64,000 bases of DNA from positions 2,914,001 to 2,978,000 of the forward strand of contig NZ_FPJG01000006.1 of assembly GCF_900119165.1 (NCBI RefSeq), read 5' to 3'. This document shows, piece by piece, positions 8,671 to 15,724 of the stretch. Both the position numbers and the translations under genes were made by a program. Below the pieces are notes generated by a model. That model saw only the letters and a list, made by a program, of their open reading frames with translations. It made no database searches and was not told the origin of the DNA. The stretch is from Amycolatopsis australiensis (GTDB lineage: Bacteria > Actinomycetota > Actinomycetes > Mycobacteriales > Pseudonocardiaceae). The first letter of the stretch is position 1, and every line of letters begins with the position of its first letter.

Positions 8671-9689
8671 CAACGCCTCCGGAGCGCGGGGTCGAGCAGG
8701 GCGGGGGGAGTGTCGAACTTCTCGTGCGCGGCCAGGTCGGTGCCGGGCGCGACGACGGCGTCGATCTCGTCGAGCACGTCGGCGGGCAGCACGGTGTCGG
8801 CGGCTTCGAGCTGCGACCGCAGGTGCCCGAGCGTGCGCGGGCCGATGAGCGCGCTCGTCACGCCGGGGTGCGCGGTGACGAACCCGATGGCGAGCTGGAT
8901 GAGCGTCAGCCCGGCCTGCTCGGCGATCTTGACCAGCTTCTCGACGGCGTCGAGCCGCGCCCGGTTGGCCGGGTCGGTGAGGTCGAAGCGCTGGGGCAAG
9001 GTCTGTGCGCGGTGGGTCGTGATCTCCCGGCCCGCGCGGACCGCGCCCGACAACCAGCCCGAGGCCAGCGGGCTCCAGGCCAGCACGCCGAGGCCGTACT
9101 CCTGCGTCACCGGCAGCACGCCGGCCTCGACGCCGCGTTGCAGGATCGAGTAGCTGGGCTGCTCGGTGACGTACCGGCCCAGGTGGTGCTCGCGGGCGGC
9201 CCACTGCGCCTGGACGATCCGGTAGGCGGGGAACGTCGAGGAGCCGAAGTACCGGATCTTGCCCGCGCGCTGCAGGTCGGTCAGCGCGGAAAGCGTTTCC
9301 TCGTCGCTGGTGCGCGGGTCCCAGCGGTGCATCTGGTAGAGGTCGACGTGGTCGACGCCGAGGCGGCGCAGGCTGTCGTCGAGCGCGGTGACCAGCCAGC
9401 GGCGCGAAGTGCCCTGGTGGTTGCGCTCGTCGCCCATCGGGATGGCCGCCTTGGTGGCCAGCACGAGGTCGTCGCGCCGTCCGGCGATCGCCTTGCCGAC
9501 CATGACCTCCGATTCGCCCTGGCCGTACATGTCGGCGGTGTCGATCAGGTTGACGCCGGCTTCGAGCGCGGCGTCGACGATGGCGGTGGCCTCGTCCTGG
9601 GTGGTGCGCCCGATGGCGCCGAAGTTCATCGCGCCGAGCGCGAGGGTGCTGACCTGGACGCCGGTGCGCCCCAGGGTGCGGTACTGCAT
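8670..9689 (-). CDS. Aldo/keto reductase
   Basis: 339 residues. MQYRTLGRTGVQVSTLALGAMNFG is the standard AKR opening; the catalytic tetrad is visible as Asp in NLIDTADMYGQGESE, Tyr in the same segment, Lys in LVLATKA and His in LYQMHRWD. The NADP-binding end is SALIGPRTLGHLRSQLEA. Family members of this type reduce aldehydes or ketones with NADPH. It is first in a two-gene operon with an LLM oxidoreductase and divergent from a TetR regulator, so it is probably induced by the TetR ligand. Confidence 0.9.
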   Translation of the reverse strand: MQYRTLGRTGVQVSTLALGAMNFGAIGRTTQDEATAIVDAALEAGVNLIDTADMYGQGESEVMVGKAIAGRRDDLVLATKAAIPMGDERNHQGTSRRWLVTALDDSLRRLGVDHVDLYQMHRWDPRTSDEETLSALTDLQRAGKIRYFGSSTFPAYRIVQAQWAAREHHLGRYVTEQPSYSILQRGVEAGVLPVTQEYGLGVLAWSPLASGWLSGAVRAGREITTHRAQTLPQRFDLTDPANRARLDAVEKLVKIAEQAGLTLIQLAIGFVTAHPGVTSALIGPRTLGHLRSQLEAADTVLPADVLDEIDAVVAPGTDLAAHEKFDTPPALLDPALRRR

Positions 9690-9716
9690 TTCAGGGTCCT
9701 CCGTGACATGATGAGC

Positions 9717-9761
9717 AAACGGAACGTTGCTCCGCTCACGATACGGAGCAATGTTCCGTTT
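9717..9761. promoter_or_regulatory. TetR operator: 18-bp inverted arms
   Basis: Two 18-bp arms (9717-9734 and 9744-9761) match as inverted repeats at 17 of 18 positions with a 9-bp spacer. Each arm contains a partly palindromic GGAGCAATGTTCC-like core, so the site can also be read as two adjacent TetR dimer sites. It lies between the divergent aldo/keto reductase and TetR genes. Confidence 0.75.
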
Positions 9762-9782
9762 AGCAACCCCCGGGAGGAAGTG

Positions 9783-10340
9783 GTGGGCAAACCCAAGCGC
9801 GCCGACGCGCGGCGCAACGAGAAGACGCTGCTGGACGCGGCGGCCGCGGTCTTCGTCGCGTCGGGGGTCGACGCGCCGGTGCGCGACATCGCGGCGAAGG
9901 CCGGCGTCGGCATGGGCACGATCTACCGCCACTTCCCGACGCGGGCGGACCTGATCGTCGCCGTCTACCGGCACCAGGTGGAGGCGTGCGCGGAGGCCGG
10001 GCCGCAGCTGCTGGCGTCGGCGGAGTCCCCGCGCGCGGCGCTGGCGCGGTGGATCGACCTGTTCGTCGACTTCCTGGTGACCAAGCACGGGCTCGCCGGG
10101 GTCCTGCAGGGCGACGGCTTCGACTCGCTGCACGCGTACTTCCTGGACCGGCTGGTCCCGGTGTGCGCGCAGCTGCTCGAAGCCGCCGGGCTGACCGCGC
10201 GGGTCCGTCCCCTGGAGCTGATGCGGGGAGTGGGGAACCTGTGCGTCGGCGCGGAGGACAACCCGGACTACGACGCGCGCCGCCTGGTCGGCCTGCTCAT
10301 CGCGGGGCTGACATCATGGCGGGATGACGGCGTGGCGTGA
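9783..10340 (+). CDS. TetR-family transcriptional regulator
   Basis: 185 residues. The N-terminal HTH is clear: RNEKTLLDAAAAVFVASGVDAPVRDIAAKAGVGMGTIYRHFPTRADLIVAVY. The C-terminal ligand domain (SPRAALARWIDLFVDFLVTKHGLA) is of the TetR_C_33 type often found beside oxidoreductases. The start is GTG 9783 behind GGGAGG; GTG at 9780 is the alternative. It is divergent from the reductase operon and separated from it by a strong inverted repeat, so autorepression and repression of that operon are likely. Its 3' end overlaps the next gene by 17 bp. Confidence 0.88.
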   Translation: MGKPKRADARRNEKTLLDAAAAVFVASGVDAPVRDIAAKAGVGMGTIYRHFPTRADLIVAVYRHQVEACAEAGPQLLASAESPRAALARWIDLFVDFLVTKHGLAGVLQGDGFDSLHAYFLDRLVPVCAQLLEAAGLTARVRPLELMRGVGNLCVGAEDNPDYDARRLVGLLIAGLTSWRDDGVA

Positions 10341-10758
10341 TTTCGCAGCGGCGGAGCCGGAGTTCGCCGGGCGCGTACGGGCGTTGTTCGACGCGCACCG
10401 GCACAAGACGATCGCGACCCTGCGTGCCGACGGTTCGCCGCGGATCTCCGGCATCGAGACGACGTTCGCGGACGGCGAGCTGACGTTCGGCTCGATGCCG
10501 GGGGCCCGCAAAGGCGCGGACCTGCTGCGCGACCCGCGGTTCGCGCTGCACGGCGCGACGGTCGACCCGGTCGAAGGCGCCGAAGCGGACTGGCCGGGCG
10601 AGGCGAAGATCGCGGGCCGCGCGGTGCCGGTGGACGGCGAGAGCTTCCGCGCGGACATCACCGAGGTGGTCCACACGCACCTGAACCCGGCGGCGACGCT
10701 GCTGGTCGTGGAGTGGTGGACGCCGGGGGCGGGCCTCCGGAGGGTGGAGCGGGAGTGA
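10324..10758 (+). CDS. Pyridoxamine 5'-phosphate oxidase-like split-barrel protein
   Basis: 144 residues with a flavin- or F420-binding split beta-barrel: KTIATLRADGSPRISGIETTFADGELTFGSMPGARKGADLLRDPRFALH is the characteristic first half with the R-I/S-G substrate strand and the K-x-x-DL-x-x-DPR segment. The short C-terminal strand pair (LLVVEWWTPGAG) completes the barrel. Many such actinobacterial proteins use F420 rather than FMN; which cofactor applies here is not visible. It overlaps the TetR gene upstream and is probably co-transcribed with it. Confidence 0.8.
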   Translation: MTAWRDFAAAEPEFAGRVRALFDAHRHKTIATLRADGSPRISGIETTFADGELTFGSMPGARKGADLLRDPRFALHGATVDPVEGAEADWPGEAKIAGRAVPVDGESFRADITEVVHTHLNPAATLLVVEWWTPGAGLRRVERE

Positions 10759-10816
10759 CGCGCCCCAAGGCTTGGCGGCCCGCGACCCCCCGAGCTCGGC
10801 GGCCCGTGAACCTTCC

Positions 10817-12640
10817 TCACTCCACGGTGACCGACTTGGCGAGGTTGCGCGGCTTGTCGATGTCGTAGCCGAGCGTCAGCGCCGCGTGGTAGGCGAGCAG
10901 CTGCAGCGGGATCGTCAGCAGGATCGGGTCCAGCTCCGGCTCGGTCCGCGGCACCACGATCCGCGGGACGTCCAGCTCGCCGAAGTCGACGTCTTCGTGG
11001 GTGATCGCCAGCACCGCGCCGCCGCGGGCCCTGATCTGCTGGACCGCCGCCAGGTTGCGGTCGGCGAGCTCGTCGGCGGGCACGACCGCCACCGTCGGCA
11101 GCGACTCGTCGATCAGGGCCAGCGGGCCGTGCTTGAGCTCCGACGTCTGGTACGCCTCGGCGTGGCGGTAGGAGATCTCCTTGAACTTCTGCGCGCCCTC
11201 GCGGGCCACCGGGTAGCCGCGGACCCGGCCGATGAAGAACAGGCTGTTCGCGGCGGCCGCGGCCTTCGCGTGCTCGGCGATCAGCGGCTCGGTGTCCAGG
11301 ACGGCCTTGATCTGCCCCGGCAGGGCGCGGATCGCGGCGATGATCCGCTGACCGTCCGCATTGGACAGATCGCGGACCCGCCCGAGCGCCAGGGCGATCA
11401 TGGCGAAGCCGACGGCCATGTTGGTCAGCGCCTTGGTGGAGGCGACCGCGATCTCCGGACCCGCGTGCAGGTAGACGCCGCCGTCGCAGGCGCGGGCGAT
11501 GGTCGAGCCGACGACGTTGACCAGCCCGGCGACCCGGCCGCCCTTGCGCTTGATCTCCTCGACGGCGAACGCGGTGTCGATCGTCTCGCCGGACTGGCTG
11601 ACCGCGATGTAGAGCGTGTCCGCTTCGATGATCGGGTTGCGGTAGCGGAACTCCGACGCGGCTTCGGCGTCGGCCGGGATCCGCGCCAGCTCCTCGATCA
11701 TCGTCGCGCCGATCTGGCCGACGTAGTACGCCGAGCCGCAGCCGAGGATCTTCACGCGGCTGAACCCGCGCAGCTCCCGCGGCGTCAGGTTGAGCCCGTC
11801 GAGGCGGGCGACGCCGAACCGGTCGTCCAGCCGGCCGCGGATCATCCGCTCGACGGACTCCGGCTGCTCCTGGATCTCCTTGGCCATGTAGTGCGGGAAG
11901 CCGCCGAGGTCGAGGTCCTCGGCCGCGATGCCGATCTCGGTGGCGGGCTTCGTCGTGTCGCTCTCGTCGACGGTGAAGGTCCGGTAGCCGGTCGCGAAGA
12001 CCGTCGCGAACTCGCCGTCGTCGAGGTGTGCGACCTGCGAGGTGTGCCGGACGAGCGCGGCGAGGTCGCTGGCGACGAACATTTCCCGCTCACCGACGCC
12101 GATGATCAGCGGCGAGCCGTTGCGCGCGATGACCAGGCGATCCGGGTGCGCGCTGTCGGTCACGGCGATCGCGTACGTGCCGGTGATCCGCGACACCGCC
12201 TCGACGACGGCGTCTTCGAGGGTGGCGGCGTCCGCGCGGGCGATCAGGTGAGCGAGCACCTCGGTGTCGGTCTCGGAGGTCAGGGTGACCCCGGCGTCGG
12301 CGAGCTGGGCGCGCAACGCGTCGGCGTTGTCGATGATCCCGTTGTGGACGACGCAGATGCGGCCGTCCTCGGACGTGTGCGGGTGCGCGTTGTCTTCCGA
12401 CGCGGGCCCGTGCGTGGCCCACCGCGTGTGCCCGATGCCGGCCTTGCCGGTGAGGCGCTTGGGCAGCGCCGCGGCGAGGTTGCGGACCCGGCCGACGACG
12501 CGGTGCACCTGCGGGGTGCCCTTCGCACCGAGGACGGCGATGCCCGCGGAGTCGTAGCCGCGGTACTCCAGCCGGGTCAGGCCCTCGAGGAGGATGGGAG
12601 CGGCGTTCTGGCCGCCGATGTAACCGACGATTCCGCACAT
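10817..12640 (-). CDS. glmS: Glutamine--fructose-6-phosphate aminotransferase (isomerizing)
   Basis: GlmS makes glucosamine-6-phosphate from fructose-6-phosphate and glutamine, the first step toward UDP-GlcNAc and peptidoglycan. The 607-residue protein has the Ntn glutaminase domain with catalytic Cys after the initiator Met (MCGIVGYIG), the RWATHG and NGIIDN motifs, and two SIS domains (GCGSAYYVG, SQSGETIDT; second with ELKHGPLALID). It ends with the conserved DKPRNLAKSVTVE. An 88-residue gene precedes it by 23 bp on the same strand. No glmS ribozyme is apparent in that short gap, and none is expected in actinobacteria. Confidence 0.97.
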   Translation of the reverse strand: MCGIVGYIGGQNAAPILLEGLTRLEYRGYDSAGIAVLGAKGTPQVHRVVGRVRNLAAALPKRLTGKAGIGHTRWATHGPASEDNAHPHTSEDGRICVVHNGIIDNADALRAQLADAGVTLTSETDTEVLAHLIARADAATLEDAVVEAVSRITGTYAIAVTDSAHPDRLVIARNGSPLIIGVGEREMFVASDLAALVRHTSQVAHLDDGEFATVFATGYRTFTVDESDTTKPATEIGIAAEDLDLGGFPHYMAKEIQEQPESVERMIRGRLDDRFGVARLDGLNLTPRELRGFSRVKILGCGSAYYVGQIGATMIEELARIPADAEAASEFRYRNPIIEADTLYIAVSQSGETIDTAFAVEEIKRKGGRVAGLVNVVGSTIARACDGGVYLHAGPEIAVASTKALTNMAVGFAMIALALGRVRDLSNADGQRIIAAIRALPGQIKAVLDTEPLIAEHAKAAAAANSLFFIGRVRGYPVAREGAQKFKEISYRHAEAYQTSELKHGPLALIDESLPTVAVVPADELADRNLAAVQQIRARGGAVLAITHEDVDFGELDVPRIVVPRTEPELDPILLTIPLQLLAYHAALTLGYDIDKPRNLAKSVTVE

Positions 12641-12663
12641 GGCGAACCTGCTTTCAGGGCGTT

Positions 12664-12930
12664 TCAGCCGTAGACGATGCGACGCAGCTGGCGCTCGGAC
12701 AGCACGGGCGCGGCGACGAGCCTGCCCCGCAGCTCCGCGGCGATCAGCGGGAAGATCTCGGGGTTCTTCCGGCCCTCGGCCTGCAGCTCGCGGTGCCGCT
12801 GCCGGACGTACTCCTCGGCCGGGGTCCGGTAGAAGGCGAGCACGTCGTCGACCACGCGGGCGGCCACGCCCGGCGGCAGGCCGGTGGACGCGGCCACCCG
12901 CTCGACGATGTCTTCCACGCCGGCCATCAT
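12664..12930 (-). CDS. Conserved small protein of unknown function upstream of glmS
   Basis: About 88 residues (start ATG 12930; ATG 12927 and GTG 12939 are alternatives). It is helical and charged, with DIVERVAASTGLPPGVAARVVDDVLAFYRTPAEEYVRQRHRELQAEGRKNPEIFPLIAAEL and a basic end QLRRIVYG. No signal peptide, membrane segment or cysteine is present. I do not recognise a named family. It is transcribed toward glmS with a 23-bp gap and shares its upstream region, which holds a strong inverted repeat, with a divergent methyltransferase. Confidence 0.7.
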   Translation of the reverse strand: MMAGVEDIVERVAASTGLPPGVAARVVDDVLAFYRTPAEEYVRQRHRELQAEGRKNPEIFPLIAAELRGRLVAAPVLSERQLRRIVYG

Positions 12931-12955
12931 GCCCTGCACGGGCCCCGAAACCCAA

Positions 12956-12981
12956 ATTCTTGCCCGGAATCGGGCAAGAAT
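12956..12981. promoter_or_regulatory. Perfect 11-bp inverted repeat, candidate operator
   Basis: ATTCTTGCCCG and its exact complement flank the 4-bp spacer GAAT. The site lies between the divergent small gene before glmS and a methyltransferase gene, 25 bp from the former. It could bind a dimeric regulator or form a transcript hairpin; no adjacent regulator gene is present. Confidence 0.55.
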
Positions 12982-13037
12982 GGGTGGTGACGGATATTCG
13001 GTGGACAGTGTCGCCGGTCACACCCGAGGGTGGGGAC

Positions 13038-13787
13038 GTGCGTCAAGAAGACATCTGGGACGTCGAAGCGGCCGAGCGGTACGACACGCCGGGCCGCGGC
13101 GTGTTCGCGCCGGAGGTGCTGGAACCGGTGGTGGACCGCCTCGCCGAGCTGGCCGGCGGCGGCCGGGTCCTCGAATTCGCGATCGGCACCGGCCGCGTGG
13201 CCGTCCCGCTGGCCGCGCGCGGGGTGTCCGTCACGGGCATCGAGCTGTCCCGGCCGATGATCGGGCAGCTGCGGAAGAAGGCGGCGATCCCGGTGGTGGC
13301 CGGCGACATGGCGACGGCGACCGCGCCGGGCCGGTTTTCGCTGGTCTACCTGGTGTACAACACGATCGGGAACCTGCTGACGCAGGAGGAGCAGATCGAG
13401 TGCTTCCGCAACGCGGCCCGTCACCTGGATCCGGGCGGCCGGTTCGTGATCGAGCTGGGCGTCCCCGAGCTGCGGCGGCTGCCGCCGGGCCAGGAAGCCC
13501 TGGTGTTCACCGCCGAGCCGGGGTACGTCGGGGTGGACACGTACGACCCGGTGCGCCAGCACCTGGTGTCCCACCACTTCACGTTCGGGGAGGGCCGCCA
13601 GGCGCGGGTGAGCCGGTGCCCGCAGCGCTACATCTGGCCGGCGGAACTCGACCTGATGGGCCGCCTGGCGGGGTTCGAGCTGGAGTCCCGGCACGCGGAC
13701 TGGACGGGCGCGGAGTTCACGACGGAGTCACCCTCGCACGTGTCGGTCTACCGGCTGCCGGCGGAATCCGCGGCGCGGATCGGCTAG
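13038..13787 (+). CDS. Class I SAM-dependent methyltransferase
   Basis: 249 residues from GTG 13038 (VRQEDIWDVEAAERYDTPG); a GTG at 12987 would add 17 residues. The GAGGG at 13026-13030 fits the chosen start. SAM motifs: RVLEFAIGTGRVAVPLAARG, VTGIELS, FSLVYLVYNTIGNLL and LDPGGRFVIE. The C-terminal part has FGEGRQARVSRCPQRYIWPAELDLMGRLAGF, common in a large group of actinobacterial methyltransferases without known substrate. The gene stands alone, divergent from the glmS group. Confidence 0.83.
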   Translation: MRQEDIWDVEAAERYDTPGRGVFAPEVLEPVVDRLAELAGGGRVLEFAIGTGRVAVPLAARGVSVTGIELSRPMIGQLRKKAAIPVVAGDMATATAPGRFSLVYLVYNTIGNLLTQEEQIECFRNAARHLDPGGRFVIELGVPELRRLPPGQEALVFTAEPGYVGVDTYDPVRQHLVSHHFTFGEGRQARVSRCPQRYIWPAELDLMGRLAGFELESRHADWTGAEFTTESPSHVSVYRLPAESAARIG

Positions 13788-13802
13788 GCTCCCGGGCAAG
13801 CG

Positions 13803-14090
13803 GGTGCCGCGTCGGAACGATCGCCCGGCTTCGCGACCGAAGTCCGCACCAGCCGGTTCGCACTGCTCCGGCTGGGCACAGGCACGCTGAGCCTGCTGCA
13901 ACTGGGCGCGGCGGCCGAGCGCGAAACCACTCGCCTGCGCGCGTTCGTCCAGGTGGAACTGCCGGCCGACGACATCGACGAGCTGCACGCCGAGTTCGTC
14001 GCCCGAGGTGTGCCGGCCGGTCGCGCTCGCACCTGCCGCGGGTTCGTGCGGCAGTGGCCGGGGCGCGGTCCGGACCGCGCCCCGGCCCCG
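13803..14090 (+). pseudogene. Remnant of a glyoxalase/VOC-family gene
   Basis: This 306-bp interval has no intact gene. In frame with base 13800 it reads EVRTSRFALLRLGTGTLSLLQLG, then FVQVELPADDIDELHAEFVARGV, which is the typical core of a VOC-family (glyoxalase-like) protein. There is no start codon with a ribosome site, the metal-ligand strands at both ends are missing, and the end (GRGPDRAPAPR) is only the terminator palindrome read through. The fragment is therefore called a decayed gene; a sequencing error cannot explain both missing ends. Confidence 0.5.
14056..14087 (-). terminator. Perfect 32-bp palindrome after infA
   Basis: Two 16-bp arms without spacer (first arm GGCCGGGGCGCGGTCC) lie 6 bp beyond the infA stop. 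As a hairpin it would end the GNAT-infA transcript. No U-run follows, which is common in actinomycetes. Confidence 0.65.
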
Positions 14091-14093
14091 CGG

Positions 14094-14318
14094 CTACGTC
14101 CGGTACCGGAACAGGATCCGCCCGCGGCCGAGGTCGTACGGGCTCAGCTCCACCAGCACCCGGTCGTACGGGAGGATCTTGATGTAGTTCTTGCGGATCT
14201 TCCCGCTGATGTGGGCCAGCACCTGGTGCCCGTTCGGCAGCTCCACCTTGAAGGTGGCGTTGCGCAGGCACTCGACCACCGTGCCCTCGACTTCGATGCC
14301 CCCTGTCTTATTCGCCAT
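14094..14318 (-). CDS. infA: Translation initiation factor IF-1, probable second copy
   Basis: 74 residues, a complete S1/OB-fold IF-1: [64 protein letters not shown]-1 binds the ribosomal A site during initiation. The essential copy in actinobacteria sits in the ribosomal cluster with rpmJ and rpsM and normally starts MGKKDGAIEVEG; this one starts [12 protein letters not shown] and stands next to an acetyltransferase, so it is likely a paralogue. Its start overlaps the GNAT gene by 11 bp, implying translational coupling. Whether it replaces the main IF-1 under some condition is unknown. Confidence 0.92.
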   Translation of the reverse strand: MANKTGGIEVEGTVVECLRNATFKVELPNGHQVLAHISGKIRKNYIKILPYDRVLVELSPYDLGRGRILFRYRT

Positions 14319-15090
14319 GGAACACCAGCTCCAGGGCGCTGCTCATCCGGCGGGCGCCGCCGATTCCGCCGAACAACGCCGTTGCCGCCGGGTTGGCTTC
14401 GTTCACCTCGGCCGTCGCCGCCGGGATGCCCGACTCGTGCAGCGCGCCCAGCGCGTGGGCCAGCAGCGCGCGGGCGATGCCGCGGCGCCGGTGTCCGGCG
14501 CGGACCGCGATCAGCCCGATCCGCGGCAGCCGGGTCGCCTGCACCACCCGGATCAGGCCGACGTACCGGCCCGCTTCGGCCGCCACCGTGTACAGCGCCG
14601 GGTCCACGATCGTGTCGCCGGCCGCGCGGGGGCGGACCTCCGCCGGCATCTCCTGCCAGCCGACGCTCGCCTCGACCTCGGCGCGGATCACGCGGTCCAG
14701 TGCGCGCAGCGGACCCTCGTCCGCGGGCCCGATGGTCACGTCCGGCGGGACGGCGAGCCCGGCGACCCGCGGGCCGGTGGGCACGACGTAGTCCCATTCC
14801 CGGCGCCGGGTCGTGAAGCCGGCCCGCTGCCACCCGGCCGTCAGCTCGCGGTCCACTTCGTCGACGACCGTGTACAGCGGGGACGGGAGGTCCGCCAGCA
14901 TCGCGTCGGCGAGCCGGTCGAAGACCGGCCGGTGCCAGGCGTCGATGCTGAGGAAGGTCCGCCCGTCGGGCCGCGGCGAGGCTTCGCCGCGGCCGATCAC
15001 CCGGTCGTCGGCCAGCGCGTGCCAGTGGCGCTGGGCGACCCGCGCGATCACCACCGCGGGATCGCCCGCGATGAAACGTGAAGTGTGCAT
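14308..15090 (-). CDS. GNAT-family N-acetyltransferase
   Basis: 260 residues with two GNAT-like halves. The C-terminal half holds the acetyl-CoA motif A ([31 protein letters not shown]) and the motif B asparagine region ([14 protein letters not shown]). The N-terminal half ([23 protein letters not shown]) is a degenerate second domain. The start is ATG 15090 with GAAGGAG upstream. It heads a two-gene unit with infA, and before it lie a 17-codon reading frame and a hairpin. The substrate is not known; small molecules or a protein N-terminus are both possible. Confidence 0.85.
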   Translation of the reverse strand: MHTSRFIAGDPAVVIARVAQRHWHALADDRVIGRGEASPRPDGRTFLSIDAWHRPVFDRLADAMLADLPSPLYTVVDEVDRELTAGWQRAGFTTRRREWDYVVPTGPRVAGLAVPPDVTIGPADEGPLRALDRVIRAEVEASVGWQEMPAEVRPRAAGDTIVDPALYTVAAEAGRYVGLIRVVQATRLPRIGLIAVRAGHRRRGIARALLAHALGALHESGIPAATAEVNEANPAATALFGGIGGARRMSSALELVFHGE

Positions 15091-15103
15091 GGAGTTCTCC
15101 TTC

Positions 15104-15124
15104 GGGAGTGCTCGAAGCGCTCCC
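15104..15124 (-). promoter_or_regulatory. Leader hairpin between uORF and GNAT gene
   Basis: GGGAGTGCT and AGCGCTCCC pair (9 bp, one G-T pair on this strand) around a 3-nt loop. The hairpin lies between the stop of the 17-codon leader frame and the GNAT ribosome site, where an attenuator would be. Confidence 0.45.
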
Positions 15125-15136
15125 GGCGGCCCTCCG

Positions 15137-15190
15137 TCAGCCGCCCGACCGTGACGACGAGGGGAGCACCCACATCGAAACAGCGTTCAT
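15137..15190 (-). CDS. Putative 17-residue leader peptide (uORF)
   Basis: The frame ATG 15190 to TGA 15137 encodes MNAVSMWVLPSSSRSGG. Its ATG is preceded by GGGAGGTGAGC, a strong ribosome site, and the transcript then runs through a hairpin to the GNAT gene. The layout resembles attenuation or ribosome-stalling leaders. No amino-acid run typical of biosynthetic attenuation is present except three serines, so the signal sensed, if any, is unknown. Confidence 0.45.
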   Translation of the reverse strand: MNAVSMWVLPSSSRSGG

Positions 15191-15306
15191 GGTGCTCACC
15201 TCCCGGCGTCGAGTCACGGTCACCACGACCCTATCCGGCGGCGGCCGTCCCGCCCACCGGATTTCGCGGTGGCTACCCTGGCAGCCATGACGTCCCCGGA
15301 GGCCGC

Positions 15307-15723
15307 ATGACCGTCGCCACCGCGATCACGTTCACCTGGCTGGGCATGGTGCTGGCCATCTCGTTCCTCGAAGCGCCGCTGAAGTTCCGCGCCCCCGGCG
15401 TCACGCTGCCGCTCGGGCTGGGCATCGGCCGGGTCGTGTTCGCCGCGCTCAACCGGGTCGAGGCCGGGTTCGCACTCGGGCTCGCCGCGTGCCTGGTCGC
15501 CGGGCCACGGGCGACGCTGCCGGTCGTCTTCGCGGCCGTCGCCGTCGTGGCGCTGGTCGTCCAGCTCGTCGCCGTGCGGCCGGCCCTGACCCGCCGTTCG
15601 GACCGCGTGCTGGCGGGCGAAGACGGCCCGCGCAGCCACGCCCACTTCGTCTACATCGGACTCGAGGTGCTCAAGGTGGCCGCGCTGCTGGCGTTCGGCA
15701 TCGCGGTACTCGCCACGGCCTGA
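15307..15723 (+). CDS. Small integral membrane protein
   Basis: 138 residues with four hydrophobic segments (about 4-22, 45-65, 72-90, 115-136): TAITFTWLGMVLAISFLEAPLKF, LGLAACLVAG, VVFAAVAVVALVVQLVAV and VLKVAALLAFGIAVLA. The pattern resembles the DUF4149-like family of small membrane proteins, but I cannot assign a function. A conserved-looking HAHFVYIGLEVLK precedes the last segment. It is convergent with the following gene, with 1 bp between stops. Confidence 0.75.
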   Translation: MTVATAITFTWLGMVLAISFLEAPLKFRAPGVTLPLGLGIGRVVFAALNRVEAGFALGLAACLVAGPRATLPVVFAAVAVVALVVQLVAVRPALTRRSDRVLAGEDGPRSHAHFVYIGLEVLKVAALLAFGIAVLATA

Positions 15724-15724
15724 C

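Noticed and set aside
12641..12663. glmS ribozyme/riboswitch
   Set aside because: Only 23 bp separate glmS from the upstream gene, far too short, and the ribozyme is a Gram-positive low-GC feature.
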